The notes under the pieces were generated by a model, which searched no databases, had not been told where the DNA came from, and worked only from the letters and a program-made list of their open reading frames with translations. The position numbers and the translations under genes are program-made. Below, piece by piece: positions 15,856 through 25,445 of a stretch of DNA of 64,000 bases; position 1 is the stretch's first letter; the number at the start of each line of letters is the position of its first letter. Source of the DNA: Lewinellaceae bacterium (lineage in GTDB: Bacteria; Bacteroidota; Bacteroidia; Chitinophagales; Saprospiraceae); assembly GCA_020636045.1 (NCBI GenBank), contig JACJYP010000013.1:1-64000 (forward strand), given 5' to 3'.

Positions 15856-18800
15856 ATGAACTCGATGCGAATTTCAATTCTACTTTGTCTGTGGCTGGCC
15901 CTGCAATGGCAGGCAGCAGCGGCAGTCGTTAATCCCCCCGTTTCCGGCAACCCGGCTTCTGCGATGGCCCTGTCCATCGACTCCTTACACCAGATCAATT
16001 GCCTCCGGACTTCCGGCTATCTTTCCGTGCTGGCGACCGGCGGCGTACCGGGCTACACTTATGCCTGGAGCAACGGCCATACAGGGCCCATTGCCGAAGA
16101 CCTGCCCGAAGGCGAATACCAGATCACTGCAACCGACAGCGAAGGGAACACCACCGAACTGAATGTGGAGATCACGTCAGATCAGGTGTATCCATCCGCG
16201 TACGCCGGGGCAGACGCCAGCGTCAACTGCTCGAACACAACTTACACACTAAACGGCTCGGGTTCAGCAGGTCAGGATTTTCAATACCAGTGGGCGGCTT
16301 CAAATGGCGGCGCGATCCAATCGGGCGCCAATACCCTGAACCCCGTCATCCAGCATACCGGCACCTTCACGCTTTTTATTACCAATGTGGTGAACGGTTG
16401 CAGCAGTTCGGATGCCGTGTTGATCAATGCTTTACACACCGCGCCGGTAGTATCGGCTTCAGGCAATACGATCACCTGCATACAAAACACGGCCACCCTG
16501 AACGCCAGCTTCAATACAGCAAATACCGTATACGGCTGGACCGGCCCGAATGGCTTTAATTCCGCCCTGCTTTCGCCGGTCGTAAGCATACCGGGTTCAT
16601 ATATCATTACCGTTTCCGATACGCTGAGTAATTGCTCGACAGCCGTAGTGGCTGCCGTGCCTATCGATACGATCCGGCCGCTGGTTTCTGCCAGTGTAAG
16701 CGGCATCATCACCTGCGTTCAACCGCAGGTTACGCTCAATGGAGCAGGCATCCCTGCGAGTGTCAATTATCAGTGGGCAGGTCCGAACGGCTTCAATTCC
16801 ACGCTTCAAAGCCCGCAAACCGGCTCGGCCGGCACTTATCTGCTGGTCGTCACCAATCCGCAGAACGGCTGTACCCGCTCGGTCAGCCAGTCCGTGAGCG
16901 CCAACACCACCCCGCCGACGGCCACGGCCACGGCAAGCGGAAGCATTTCCTGCGTGGTACTTGCAGTAACCGTTTCAGGAAGTTCGAACGCTCCGGGCGC
17001 CAGTTATTCGTGGACCGGTCCCGGCGGCTTCAGCGCTTTGACCCAGAATATTACTGCCAATACCCCGGGGACGTATACACTGACCGTAAAAAACCCCGTC
17101 AACGGATGCACCGCAGTCGCCACTGCCAGTGTGAATGCGAACACCACGGCGCCGGGCGCGAGCGCAACCGGCGGCCTGAAAACCTGCGCCAACCCGACGG
17201 TGACGCTGCATGCGACTTCCAATACCAATGGCGTCAATTATTACTGGAGCGGGCCCGGCAACTTCAGTTCCAACCAGGCCAGTCCGGTCGCCAGCCAGGC
17301 CGGCACCTATTTCGTCACGGTGACCAACCCCGCCAACGGATGTACCAGCATGGCGCAGGCGAACGTCACCCAGAATATTACGCCGCCCATGTCCTCGGCA
17401 GGTGGCGCCACCATCACCTGCACCACACCCAATCCCAAACTGATCGCCACTTCTTCGGTGCCGGGTTCTTCTTTTTTCTGGTCCGGTCCCAACGGATTTA
17501 CCGCGAACATTGCCAACCCGGCCGTGACCATCGGCGGCTCATACAACGTCACCGTCACGAGCCCGGTGAACGGATGCACCAGTGCAGCGAATGCCTATGT
17601 CTATGAAAACAACATTCCGCCGTTCGTGTATGCCGGCGAAGATCGCTCGCTGAACTGCATTTTCTCGTCGATCATCATGAACCCCATCGGCACCACCTCG
17701 GGCAGTAACTTCACATATTTGTGGACCACTTTTGATGGAAACATCGTCAGCGGCGCCAACTCACTTTATGCGCGCGCGGATGCTGCCGGCACATACACGC
17801 TTACCGTCAAGAACAACCAGAACGGCTGCATGGCGATGGACAGCATGGACATAGTGCAGTCACCACCCGTCACGGCCGCTATTACCCAACTCATTCCGGC
17901 CAGTTGTTACGGCGATGCGAACGGCTCCGCCAAAGCGGTACCCGGCGGCGGGAACGGCTCTTATAGCTACAACTGGTCGAACGGCAAACAAACCGCCCTT
18001 GTGGCGGGGCTTGCCGCAGGTACGTACTCCGTGACAGTGACGGATAGCGAAAGTTGCTCTGCAACGGCTACGGCCGTAGTGACCCAACCCAACGAACTGC
18101 TGGCCAACGTCGTCGCCACGCCGCAAACCATGTACGGCCTGAACAACGGCACCGCGAATGCCATTCCTTCGGGCGGTACGCCGGGATATACCTTCAAATG
18201 GAGCAATGGAAAAACGACCCAGACGATCAACAACCTCGCTCCGGGACAATATATGGTTACGCTGACAGACAGCAAGGGCTGTTCGCTGGTGAAAACCGCT
18301 ACCGTCAATGCCGTGAGCTGCAATCTTGCCGGCAGCCTCGCTACCACCCAGATCACTTGTGCCGGTGTAAACAACGGCAGCATTACCACCACTATCACCG
18401 GCGCCAACATGCCTGTGTCGTATTTGTGGTCGAACGGATCCGGCAACGGCAACCTGACAGGACTCGCTGCGGGAACTTACACCCTCACCGCCACAGACGC
18501 TGCGGGGTGTTCCACCGTGCTGAATACGCAGATCACCAGTCCGCAGGTCATGAGCGTGGCGATCGCCTCACAGGTCAACGTCATGTGCCAGGGAGCCCAA
18601 ACCGGCGCCCTGACGCTCAATGTCACTGGCGGCACCACACCCTATCAATACGCCTGGTCGAATGGCAATCAGAGCGCTACGGCATCCAATCTCGGAGTCG
18701 GTGCGTACAGCTGTACCGTCAGCGATACCAAGGGCTGCACCAAAGTGCAAAACGCGCAGATCATTGCTACCGACAATCAGCCGCCGGTGCTCTCGCTGAA

Positions 18801-20688
18801 AAATGCTACGGTCGCCATCGATGCCAACGGCGCAGCCGTGCTCAATGCCGCGATGTTCGACAATGGCAGCGTAGATGCCGGTTGCGGCATCGCCAACTGG
18901 ACGATCACGCCGCCCGCGTTTTACTGTGACCAGATCGGCACGCATGTGGTAACGCTGAAAGCAACCGACCAGAACGGCAACTCGGCGACTGGTACGGCCA
19001 CTGTCGTCGTGAGCGACAATACGATGCCGACCCTGATCTGTCCGCTCAACCAGACCGTATCGGCCTGCGCTTCCGCCGTTCAGTTCGGCCAGCCGCAGAT
19101 CATCGACAACTGTATCGCCGTCAATGCACCCATACAGATAACCGGCCTGCCCTCCGGCTCCATTTTCCCGGCTGGTACTACCATGCAAACCTTTTCCTAT
19201 ACCGATCCGGGTGGCAACACCTCTACCTGCAGTTTCAGCATTACGGTGACCGGCGGATTGTCGTTCGAATTGTTTTCCACGCCGGCCTCCTGCGCAGGCG
19301 TTTGCAATGGCACGGCAACGGTAACGGTGGCAGGCGGACAAGCCGCCACTTACCACTGGAGCAACGGCCAAAACGGATTTAAGGCCACAGGACTTTGCCC
19401 GGGGGCTTATTCGGTGACCGTTACGGACGCAGTAGGATGTTCCCTGACGCAGTCCATCACGATCGTTGCAGCGGCTACGCCGCCCATCAGCGTCAACGCA
19501 ACCATCACACCGGTAGGTTGTGCAGGCGCCTGCGACGGCGCGGTGCAGCTCGATGTGACCGGCATCAATTTGCCCGTGAACGTATTGTGGAGCAATGGAG
19601 CGTCGGGCAATGCGCTGGACGGACTCTGCCCCGGCGACTACGCAGCCACCCTGACCGATGCGGCCGGATGTACGCAAACACAATTTGCACAGATCATCGT
19701 ACAGGATATTCAGGCGCCGGTGCTGAATTGCCAGAACAATATCAGCACCGGCTTCTGCAATGCCACCGTCAGTTTTTCACCCCCGCAAATCACCGACAAC
19801 TGCACGATCAACCTGCAACAATTACAGCTGATCTCGGGACTGCCTTCGGGATCGGTCTTCCCTATCGGCACCACCGTTCAAACCTACCGCTACACCGATA
19901 ATGCCGGAAACACGGGGCAGTGCAGCTTCACCGTGACGGTACACGCTCCGGCGACCCTCAGCCTGGCCGCTACGAATGCCAGTTGCGCCGGACAGTGCGA
20001 CGGGCTGGCGGCGATATCCGTCAGCGGAGGGCAGGGGCCGTTCAGCGTACAGTGGAGCAACGGCGCCAGCGGGATCAATGCCGGCAACCTTTGCGCCGGA
20101 TTTTATTCTGCCACCATTACCGACGGCAGCGGTTGTCAGCAATTCCAGTCGGCAAACATCAATCAGCCGCAGGCGCTCGGCATCAATGTGAACCAGGTGG
20201 TCGATAACGGCAGCAGCGCCGGAACCGGAGGCATTATGGTCACAGTGGCCGGCGGCACGGCGCCCTACACATATTTCTGGACCCTCAATGGCCAGCCATT
20301 TGCGACGACGGAAGACCTCGGCGGACTGTATGCCGGCCAATACAGCCTTGTGGTGACCGATGCGAAAGGATGTACGACAGCCACGGCGCCGCTCACAGTG
20401 CAGGGGCTGGTCGGCGCAACAGAGCCAGGCGCCGATGCGGGCTGGTCGCTATACCCCAATCCCGCCACTTCAGAAGTATTTCTCGACCTGTCATCGCTGC
20501 CTTCGGGCGCACTGACGGTACAGGTATTCGACTTCTCCGGCCGCCTGCTGCACCAACAGGCGCTCGATACGGTCGGTTCGGAGCCGCTGCACGTCGATCT
20601 GGCTGGTATGCCCAACGGGTCATTGATATTCAGGGTCGTGCAGGCCCGCGGCATCAGCGTAAAAACCCTGATCCACCAGCAGTACTGA
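15856..20688 (+). CDS. Giant T9SS-secreted adhesin with SprB and HYR repeats
   Basis: A 1610-residue cell-surface protein. A signal peptide (about 1-24) is followed by one SprB-type repeat and about seven or eight PKD/Ig-like repeats of about 80 residues (recurring YxWxGPxGF and NGCT motifs). Next come SprB repeats (recurring YxWSNG, LxAGxYxVTVTDxxGC), HYR modules near 980-1130 and 1285-1375 (IDNC, GLPSGSxFPxGTT), and further SprB repeats. The C-terminal type A sorting domain (WSLYPNPATSEVFLDL to the end) directs export by T9SS. SprB-repeat proteins act in gliding or adhesion in this phylum; which applies here is not known. The gene is monocistronic, with a MITE-like element in the leader and a strong terminator. 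Confidence 0.92.
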   Translation: MNSMRISILLCLWLALQWQAAAAVVNPPVSGNPASAMALSIDSLHQINCLRTSGYLSVLATGGVPGYTYAWSNGHTGPIAEDLPEGEYQITATDSEGNTTELNVEITSDQVYPSAYAGADASVNCSNTTYTLNGSGSAGQDFQYQWAASNGGAIQSGANTLNPVIQHTGTFTLFITNVVNGCSSSDAVLINALHTAPVVSASGNTITCIQNTATLNASFNTANTVYGWTGPNGFNSALLSPVVSIPGSYIITVSDTLSNCSTAVVAAVPIDTIRPLVSASVSGIITCVQPQVTLNGAGIPASVNYQWAGPNGFNSTLQSPQTGSAGTYLLVVTNPQNGCTRSVSQSVSANTTPPTATATASGSISCVVLAVTVSGSSNAPGASYSWTGPGGFSALTQNITANTPGTYTLTVKNPVNGCTAVATASVNANTTAPGASATGGLKTCANPTVTLHATSNTNGVNYYWSGPGNFSSNQASPVASQAGTYFVTVTNPANGCTSMAQANVTQNITPPMSSAGGATITCTTPNPKLIATSSVPGSSFFWSGPNGFTANIANPAVTIGGSYNVTVTSPVNGCTSAANAYVYENNIPPFVYAGEDRSLNCIFSSIIMNPIGTTSGSNFTYLWTTFDGNIVSGANSLYARADAAGTYTLTVKNNQNGCMAMDSMDIVQSPPVTAAITQLIPASCYGDANGSAKAVPGGGNGSYSYNWSNGKQTALVAGLAAGTYSVTVTDSESCSATATAVVTQPNELLANVVATPQTMYGLNNGTANAIPSGGTPGYTFKWSNGKTTQTINNLAPGQYMVTLTDSKGCSLVKTATVNAVSCNLAGSLATTQITCAGVNNGSITTTITGANMPVSYLWSNGSGNGNLTGLAAGTYTLTATDAAGCSTVLNTQITSPQVMSVAIASQVNVMCQGAQTGALTLNVTGGTTPYQYAWSNGNQSATASNLGVGAYSCTVSDTKGCTKVQNAQIIATDNQPPVLSLKNATVAIDANGAAVLNAAMFDNGSVDAGCGIANWTITPPAFYCDQIGTHVVTLKATDQNGNSATGTATVVVSDNTMPTLICPLNQTVSACASAVQFGQPQIIDNCIAVNAPIQITGLPSGSIFPAGTTMQTFSYTDPGGNTSTCSFSITVTGGLSFELFSTPASCAGVCNGTATVTVAGGQAATYHWSNGQNGFKATGLCPGAYSVTVTDAVGCSLTQSITIVAAATPPISVNATITPVGCAGACDGAVQLDVTGINLPVNVLWSNGASGNALDGLCPGDYAATLTDAAGCTQTQFAQIIVQDIQAPVLNCQNNISTGFCNATVSFSPPQITDNCTINLQQLQLISGLPSGSVFPIGTTVQTYRYTDNAGNTGQCSFTVTVHAPATLSLAATNASCAGQCDGLAAISVSGGQGPFSVQWSNGASGINAGNLCAGFYSATITDGSGCQQFQSANINQPQALGINVNQVVDNGSSAGTGGIMVTVAGGTAPYTYFWTLNGQPFATTEDLGGLYAGQYSLVVTDAKGCTTATAPLTVQGLVGATEPGADAGWSLYPNPATSEVFLDLSSLPSGALTVQVFDFSGRLLHQQALDTVGSEPLHVDLAGMPNGSLIFRVVQARGISVKTLIHQQY

Positions 20689-20726
20689 TCGAAAAAAACA
20701 AAAAATACATACACGGCTAGTTACTT

Positions 20727-20763
20727 GGGGGCGCTTTTGCAACAAAAGCGACCCCTTTTTTTG
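20727..20763 (+). terminator. Intrinsic terminator after adhesin
   Basis: GGGG-G-CGCTTTTG pairs with CAAAAGCG-A-CCCC around a short loop, followed by a long T-run. Confidence 0.9.
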
Positions 20764-20795
20764 TATATGACGGTGGGAATGCGAGCGATCGGATG

Positions 20796-21134
20796 TCACG
20801 CCCATAAACGGTAGCACAGGATCACGACGGCAATAAGGACAATGGCTGTGTAGATCGCCTTGTTATATTTTGCCAGCCAGTTGGGCAGATAAATATCAAA
20901 ATTATCGCGCTCTGAATCGGAATATTTTCTGGCCCAGATCGTGACGGGACATATATTTTTGAATACCAGCAGGATCAAGCCTTCCAGGGCGATCAGGCCG
21001 AGACATATCCATACCCAGACATCGATCTTGTTGGCGATCACAGCATACAGTAGATAAAAAATGACCACGTTGTAAAAAAGCCAGATGGCAGTGTGGATGA
21101 TCTTGATCAGGGTAAGGTTCGGGTGGTGCCGCAT
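20796..21134 (-). CDS. Small conserved membrane protein (DUF2784-like, tentative)
   Basis: A 112-residue protein with three hydrophobic segments (about 8-35, 40-58 and 92-110). Between the second and third lies a conserved-looking stretch, NICPVTIWARKYSDSERDNF, followed by DIYLPNWLAKYNK. The CPxTxW motif recalls DUF2784, but the match is only by eye. It is transcribed towards the adhesin terminator and away from the sigma factor. Function unknown. Confidence 0.6.
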   Translation of the reverse strand: MRHHPNLTLIKIIHTAIWLFYNVVIFYLLYAVIANKIDVWVWICLGLIALEGLILLVFKNICPVTIWARKYSDSERDNFDIYLPNWLAKYNKAIYTAIVLIAVVILCYRLWA

Positions 21135-21363
21135 TTTACATTTATATTGAGCATTGGAGTTTAGCAGACTTGCAACGAAAGAAAATAAAGAAAGCGTAAT
21201 ATCTGCTTTATATTGGCTATTTCACCACTCAGGCAACCCCTTCATACGATTTCACGTGTCTTGCAATATGCGCCTTTTCTTTTTTGAAAACCGGAAGAAA
21301 ATAAGGGGCGACAAACACGCAGGCAACATTTTGGTGAAAAATACCGTGTTTCCAGATAGCAAC

Positions 21364-21921
21364 ATGTTGAGCAAAACGGAACTGGAGGAAGTGATCCGGG
21401 GCTGCCGGCGGAGCGACCGCTACGCGCAGAACCGGTTATACCGGGCTTTTTTCGCCTGGGCAACCGCTATTTGCCAGCGGTATACCGGCCATGCAGAAGA
21501 CGCGGGAGAGTGTGTGCAGGACGGCTTTTTCAAGGTGTTTACCAAAATTGACAAGTACACCGGTGAGCAGTCTTTCGAAGCATGGATCAAACGGGTGATG
21601 ATCAACACCTGCATCGACCGGTACCGGCACGAACTAAAACGCCCGGATACCGTGGAACTGACGGAATACCACGACGAGGCCGTACTCCCGGAAATACTCG
21701 TCAATGCCGATGAAAACTACCTGCTGCAATTGATCCGGCAATTACCGCCGGCCTACCAGATCACTTTCAACCTGTACGCTGTGGAAGGCTATGAATACCG
21801 TGAGATCGCCGATATCCTGGGCGTTTCGATCGGTTCGGTCAAGTCAAACCTCTCAAAAGCCCGGTTGCGGCTGAAAACGATGCTACTAAACCTGCAAACC
21901 AAAGATGCCGATGCACGATAG
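21364..21921 (+). CDS. ECF-type RNA polymerase sigma factor
   Basis: A 185-residue sigma-70 family factor of the extracytoplasmic-function class. The start is at MLSKTELEEVIRGCRRSD, which gives the normal length; upstream in-frame residues do not resemble sigma factors. Region 2 covers about 12-80 (ECVQDGFFKVF; FEAWIKRVMINTCIDRYR). Region 4 covers about 120-175 (LPPAYQITFNLYAVEGYEYREIA, split here by its helix turn, then LGVSIGSVKSNLSKARLRLK). Its 3' end overlaps the next gene by 17 bp, so the two are translationally coupled. That gene probably encodes its membrane partner. Confidence 0.9.
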   Translation: MLSKTELEEVIRGCRRSDRYAQNRLYRAFFAWATAICQRYTGHAEDAGECVQDGFFKVFTKIDKYTGEQSFEAWIKRVMINTCIDRYRHELKRPDTVELTEYHDEAVLPEILVNADENYLLQLIRQLPPAYQITFNLYAVEGYEYREIADILGVSIGSVKSNLSKARLRLKTMLLNLQTKDADAR

Positions 21922-23158
21922 AGACTTCGACAAATTGTTTTCGCACAAGTTCAGTCAACTGCCCGGTTCTCCGTATGAGGAAGGGAACTGGACGGCGTTG
22001 GCACATCGCCTCGACGCGCACGAGCGCCGGCGCAGGAGGCTGTGGCTACCGCTGCTTTTGCTACTCACGGGTTTGCTCGCATGTGGCAACCTGTTCTGGT
22101 GGCATCAGTGGTGCGAGGCAACGAACAGCAACAGGAAGCAAGAAAAACAGACCGTCGTCATGCAAACAGACACCGTCATCCACACTACTGTGGTGCATCT
22201 CTACGATACGGTCTATCGATACACCGCAGTGCCGGTACAAAGGTGGCAAGCAACTTCATTTTCATCTTCTGTTTCGGAGCGCCCCGGTGCGGCAACTTCA
22301 GTAGAAAACAATACCCCCCCCATCGCCTCCTCCGAGATTGATAAACAACAGGAGCAGGAACAGTTACAGAAACCCGGAAATACTTCACCCGCACAAACAC
22401 AAAATGACGCAGTTGCTTCCCCAGGTCACACCATCGTCCGGCCCGTACCGGTCGATAGTATAGAAACATCAGTATCGACACCCGTGACAGGCGACAGCAT
22501 GCCGGATCGGGCCGTTGTCGGGCCTACGCCCAGCATCGAGCCCGTCCGGCCGCCTGTTTTTTATATCGCAAGGCCCCGCATCGGACTTTCCGCGGGCTGG
22601 GCCTTCCCCAGCCTGCCGCACAAACGCTCCGGTTCGGCTTTTACTGCGGGGATCGCAGCCGATGTGGAGATCATGCGCAACCTGCGCCTCGGCGGAGAGA
22701 TCGGCTTCATGCTCGGCAAAATAAAAGCCGACGAAGCCGACGCCCTCGAACATCTCGGCATCGCTATTCCGCACCCCGGCAATGATTTCAGGTTAAAATA
22801 CTGGGAAACATACCAGTTGCCGGCATTTACATACGTTATGCAGCTGCGGTATCAAATTCCCCTTGCGGGCAAATGGTCGCCGTGGGTGGGAGCGGGCGCA
22901 CAAGCGGTCACTTACCTGCCCTTCGACATCGAATACGAGTTTGAAAGCAATACAAACAACCTGGAGATACACGCCCCGGGGACCGAAGAAGCCAGGACCC
23001 GCTGGCAGGGAATGCGATTTATGCTGGGGGCCGGGTATTCGCTGAGTCCGCGGCTACGCCTCGGAGCAGAGGTATTTCTGCTGCAACATTTCCACGAAGA
23101 ACCTGCATTGTTCGATCAGCAGTTCGGTTTGAAAACCGGCCTGTCGTATCATTTTTAA
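21905..23158 (+). CDS. Membrane-anchored protein with C-terminal barrel domain, likely sigma-factor partner
   Basis: A 417-residue protein overlapping the sigma gene. The N-terminal cytoplasmic stretch (about 1-45: DRDFDKLFSHKF; YEEGNWTALAHRLD) resembles the short anti-sigma-like segment found beside Bacteroidota ECF genes. A membrane helix (about 46-66) follows, then a low-complexity Pro/Thr/Ser/Gln linker to about 215 and a C-terminal outer-membrane-barrel-like domain (from IARPRIGLSAGWAFP) ending GLKTGLSYHF. The layout suggests an envelope-spanning sensor that holds the sigma factor. That role is inferred from position and topology. Confidence 0.75.
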   Translation: MPMHDRDFDKLFSHKFSQLPGSPYEEGNWTALAHRLDAHERRRRRLWLPLLLLLTGLLACGNLFWWHQWCEATNSNRKQEKQTVVMQTDTVIHTTVVHLYDTVYRYTAVPVQRWQATSFSSSVSERPGAATSVENNTPPIASSEIDKQQEQEQLQKPGNTSPAQTQNDAVASPGHTIVRPVPVDSIETSVSTPVTGDSMPDRAVVGPTPSIEPVRPPVFYIARPRIGLSAGWAFPSLPHKRSGSAFTAGIAADVEIMRNLRLGGEIGFMLGKIKADEADALEHLGIAIPHPGNDFRLKYWETYQLPAFTYVMQLRYQIPLAGKWSPWVGAGAQAVTYLPFDIEYEFESNTNNLEIHAPGTEEARTRWQGMRFMLGAGYSLSPRLRLGAEVFLLQHFHEEPALFDQQFGLKTGLSYHF

Positions 23159-23203
23159 TACTTAAAGATCATCTTCATTTCTAACTCATTATCCGGTTTG
23201 CAC

Positions 23204-23854
23204 ATGAAAATCAAACGCCTTTGGTGGCTACTGCCGCTGCTCCCCATCGCCTGCACGCGCGAGTATGTCGAAGACCTGCGCGGGGTGTGTTTCGAGCGCG
23301 ATGTATTGCCCGTTTTTCAATCCAACTGCACCCAGAGCGGCTGCCACAACAGCCAGGACCGCGAAGCGGGCTACGACCTCACATCCTATGACAATATTGT
23401 TAGCCACGGTATCGTGCCGGGCGATTACAAGGCCAGTAAAATTTACAAGGTGCTGGTATTGCCCGGCGGCGACGAAGCCATGCCCCAAAGTCCGTATTCG
23501 CGGCTGAGCGACGAACAGATCACCAACATCGCACTCTGGATCGATGAGGGCGCTCCCAACTCTACCTGCAACGACAACACGGTATGCGATACCACCGACG
23601 TAAGTTTCAGTCAGTCCGTAATGCCCATTTTACAGACCTACTGCAACGGCTGCCACGGCGGCAGCAGCCCGCAGGGCGGTGTGAATTACAACAATTACAA
23701 CGGCGTGAAAACCACGGCTACCAGCGGCAAACTGCTCGGCAGCGTCCAGCACTTGTCGGGCTACTCGCCCATGCCGCAAAACGCCAACAAACTTTCCGCC
23801 TGCAACATCGCCATCATCAAAGCCTGGGTGGATGCCGGAGCGCCCAATAATTGA
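23204..23854 (+). CDS. Cytochrome-c-like lipoprotein
   Basis: A 216-residue exported protein with a lipoprotein signal (LLPLLPIAC). It contains two cytochrome-c-like modules. The first carries an unusual CTQSGCH (Cys-x4-Cys-His) and the second a standard CNGCH heme motif, each followed by an MPQ sequence that could supply the distal Met. The C-terminus (IKAWVDAGAPNN) is typical of c-type cytochrome lipoproteins in Bacteroidota. It heads a four-gene cluster with a DUF5777 barrel, YceI and a paralogous cytochrome, so an envelope redox function is likely. The start is ATG at 23204; a TTG two codons upstream is less likely. Confidence 0.85.
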   Translation: MKIKRLWWLLPLLPIACTREYVEDLRGVCFERDVLPVFQSNCTQSGCHNSQDREAGYDLTSYDNIVSHGIVPGDYKASKIYKVLVLPGGDEAMPQSPYSRLSDEQITNIALWIDEGAPNSTCNDNTVCDTTDVSFSQSVMPILQTYCNGCHGGSSPQGGVNYNNYNGVKTTATSGKLLGSVQHLSGYSPMPQNANKLSACNIAIIKAWVDAGAPNN

Positions 23855-23897
23855 CTCCGGACGACCAACGATCCTTCATTTTCTGAAACCGACTGTC

Positions 23898-24791
23898 ATG
23901 AAAAAGATATTCATCGCGGCATGGGCGACCTGTACGATCGCCTTCGGCGCCGCAGCACAATCCGGCGGCCTGCTGAGCCTGCTCGACGAGCAATACAGCC
24001 TCGACCGCGTCACCAATGCCTTCAAAAGCCCCCGCGTCATCAATACCCACAGCATGGAAATGCTGAGCCCCGGCACCATGGATTTTCGCATCCTGCACCG
24101 CTTCGGCGAAGTCAGCCAGGGCGCGTATCAGTTGTTCGGCCTCGACCAGGCTTCCATGCGGCTGGGCCTCGATTTCGGCATCACCTCCAACCTCAGCGCA
24201 GGCGTCGGGCGCAGCACCGCCAAAAAAGAGGTGGACGGCTTCCTGAAATACCGCATCCTGTGGCAATCGACGGGACGGCGCAATATCCCTGTCTCCGTCG
24301 TGTGGGTCAGCGGCATGACCGTCAACGGCCTGAGCGATCCGATCGGGATCGAAGGGGTGCCGGTCACTTTTTCGCGGCGCCTAGGCTACTACCACGAACT
24401 CATCATCGGCCGGAAATTCAACGAATGGTTTACCCTGCAGGTGTCGCCTACCTTGATCCACAACAACCTGGTCGCCAACCGGCTGGTACCCAACGAGTTG
24501 TATGCGGTGGGCATCGGCGGCCGGGCAAAATTCACCAAGCGCATCGCTTTTGTGTGGGACTATACCTACGTGATCAATCGATTTCCGGCCAATCTGAATT
24601 ACAACCCGCTGTCCATCGGTTTCGATATCGAGACGGGCGGCCACGTATTTCAACTACACTTTTCGAACGCCGTAGGCATGAACGAACGCGCCTATATCAG
24701 CGACGCCAACAGCAACTGGCTAAAGGGCGAGATCCGCTTCGGCTTCAACCTCTCGCGGGTATTCCAACTGGTCAAAAGAAATATTTTTTAG
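23898..24791 (+). CDS. DUF5777-family outer-membrane beta-barrel protein
   Basis: A 297-residue protein with a signal peptide (MKKIFIAAWATCTIAFGAAAQ) and an alternating barrel-like sequence. Motifs typical of the DUF5777 family are RVINTHSMEMLSPGTMDFRI, then LHRFGE and DQASMRLGLDFGIT. It ends GFNLSRVFQLVKRNIF, an aromatic-terminated barrel strand. The biochemical role is unknown. It follows the cytochrome lipoprotein by 43 bp and precedes yceI by 34 bp, an arrangement that suggests a shared envelope function. Confidence 0.85.
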   Translation: MKKIFIAAWATCTIAFGAAAQSGGLLSLLDEQYSLDRVTNAFKSPRVINTHSMEMLSPGTMDFRILHRFGEVSQGAYQLFGLDQASMRLGLDFGITSNLSAGVGRSTAKKEVDGFLKYRILWQSTGRRNIPVSVVWVSGMTVNGLSDPIGIEGVPVTFSRRLGYYHELIIGRKFNEWFTLQVSPTLIHNNLVANRLVPNELYAVGIGGRAKFTKRIAFVWDYTYVINRFPANLNYNPLSIGFDIETGGHVFQLHFSNAVGMNERAYISDANSNWLKGEIRFGFNLSRVFQLVKRNIF

Positions 24792-24825
24792 TGCCTGTTA
24801 TTTTTTCACCAAACACATTTTAATC

Positions 24826-25392
24826 ATGAGACAGCAACATCTCATTGCCGTAGCAGCTGCTTTTGCGCTGTTTTTCACCCTGCCTGCGCACGCCCAAAAA
24901 CTGTTCACCCGCGACGGCGTGGTCAGTTTCGACGCCACGGCGCCCGATTCCCCCGAAACCATCAAGGCCATCGCCAAGTCGGGCACCTGCGTGCTCGACA
25001 AAAGCAGCGGCGCCATAGAAATGGCGGTGCTGATCAAGGGATTCATTTTCGAGCGCGCCCTGATGCAGGAGCATTTCAACGAAAACTATCTGGAAAGCAG
25101 CAAGTATCCGAAGGCTGTGTTTTCCGGAAAACTGGATGACCCCGCCTCCGTCGACCTTGGCAAAGACGGCACCTACAATGCCAAGGTAAATGGCAAACTC
25201 ACCATGCATGGCGTGACCAAGCCGTTGAACGCACCCGTTGCTTTCACGGTGAAAGGCGGGAAAGTAAGCGCCAGTACAAAGTTTTCCGTCGCCCTTTCCG
25301 ATTTCAACATCAGCATTCCCTCGCTGGTGTCCGACAAAGTGAACAAAACGGCCAGTGTGAACATTGCCGCCAATCTGGCGCCGATGAAATAG
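24826..25392 (+). CDS. YceI-family periplasmic lipid/isoprenoid-binding protein
   Basis: A 188-residue exported protein with a signal peptide cut near AHAQ. The YceI fold is recognised by VSFDATAPDSPETIKA at the start, FEFERAL-like text (KGFIFERALMQEHFNENYLE), KYPKAVFSGK and LTMHGVTKPL. YceI proteins bind polyisoprenoid-type lipids such as quinone precursors in a beta-barrel pocket. Its place between a DUF5777 barrel and cytochrome lipoproteins fits a quinone-linked envelope redox function, which is an inference. Confidence 0.9.
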   Translation: MRQQHLIAVAAAFALFFTLPAHAQKLFTRDGVVSFDATAPDSPETIKAIAKSGTCVLDKSSGAIEMAVLIKGFIFERALMQEHFNENYLESSKYPKAVFSGKLDDPASVDLGKDGTYNAKVNGKLTMHGVTKPLNAPVAFTVKGGKVSASTKFSVALSDFNISIPSLVSDKVNKTASVNIAANLAPMK

Positions 25393-25445
25393 CCTTTTTC
25401 CCGGCAAATCATTCAAACTACGAACACTAAAAACAACACAAACCG

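Noticed and set aside
18568..19683. 371-codon antisense frame within the adhesin
   Set aside because: The composition is Arg/Gly/Cys-rich with no domain, and the plus strand carries clear SprB and HYR repeats.
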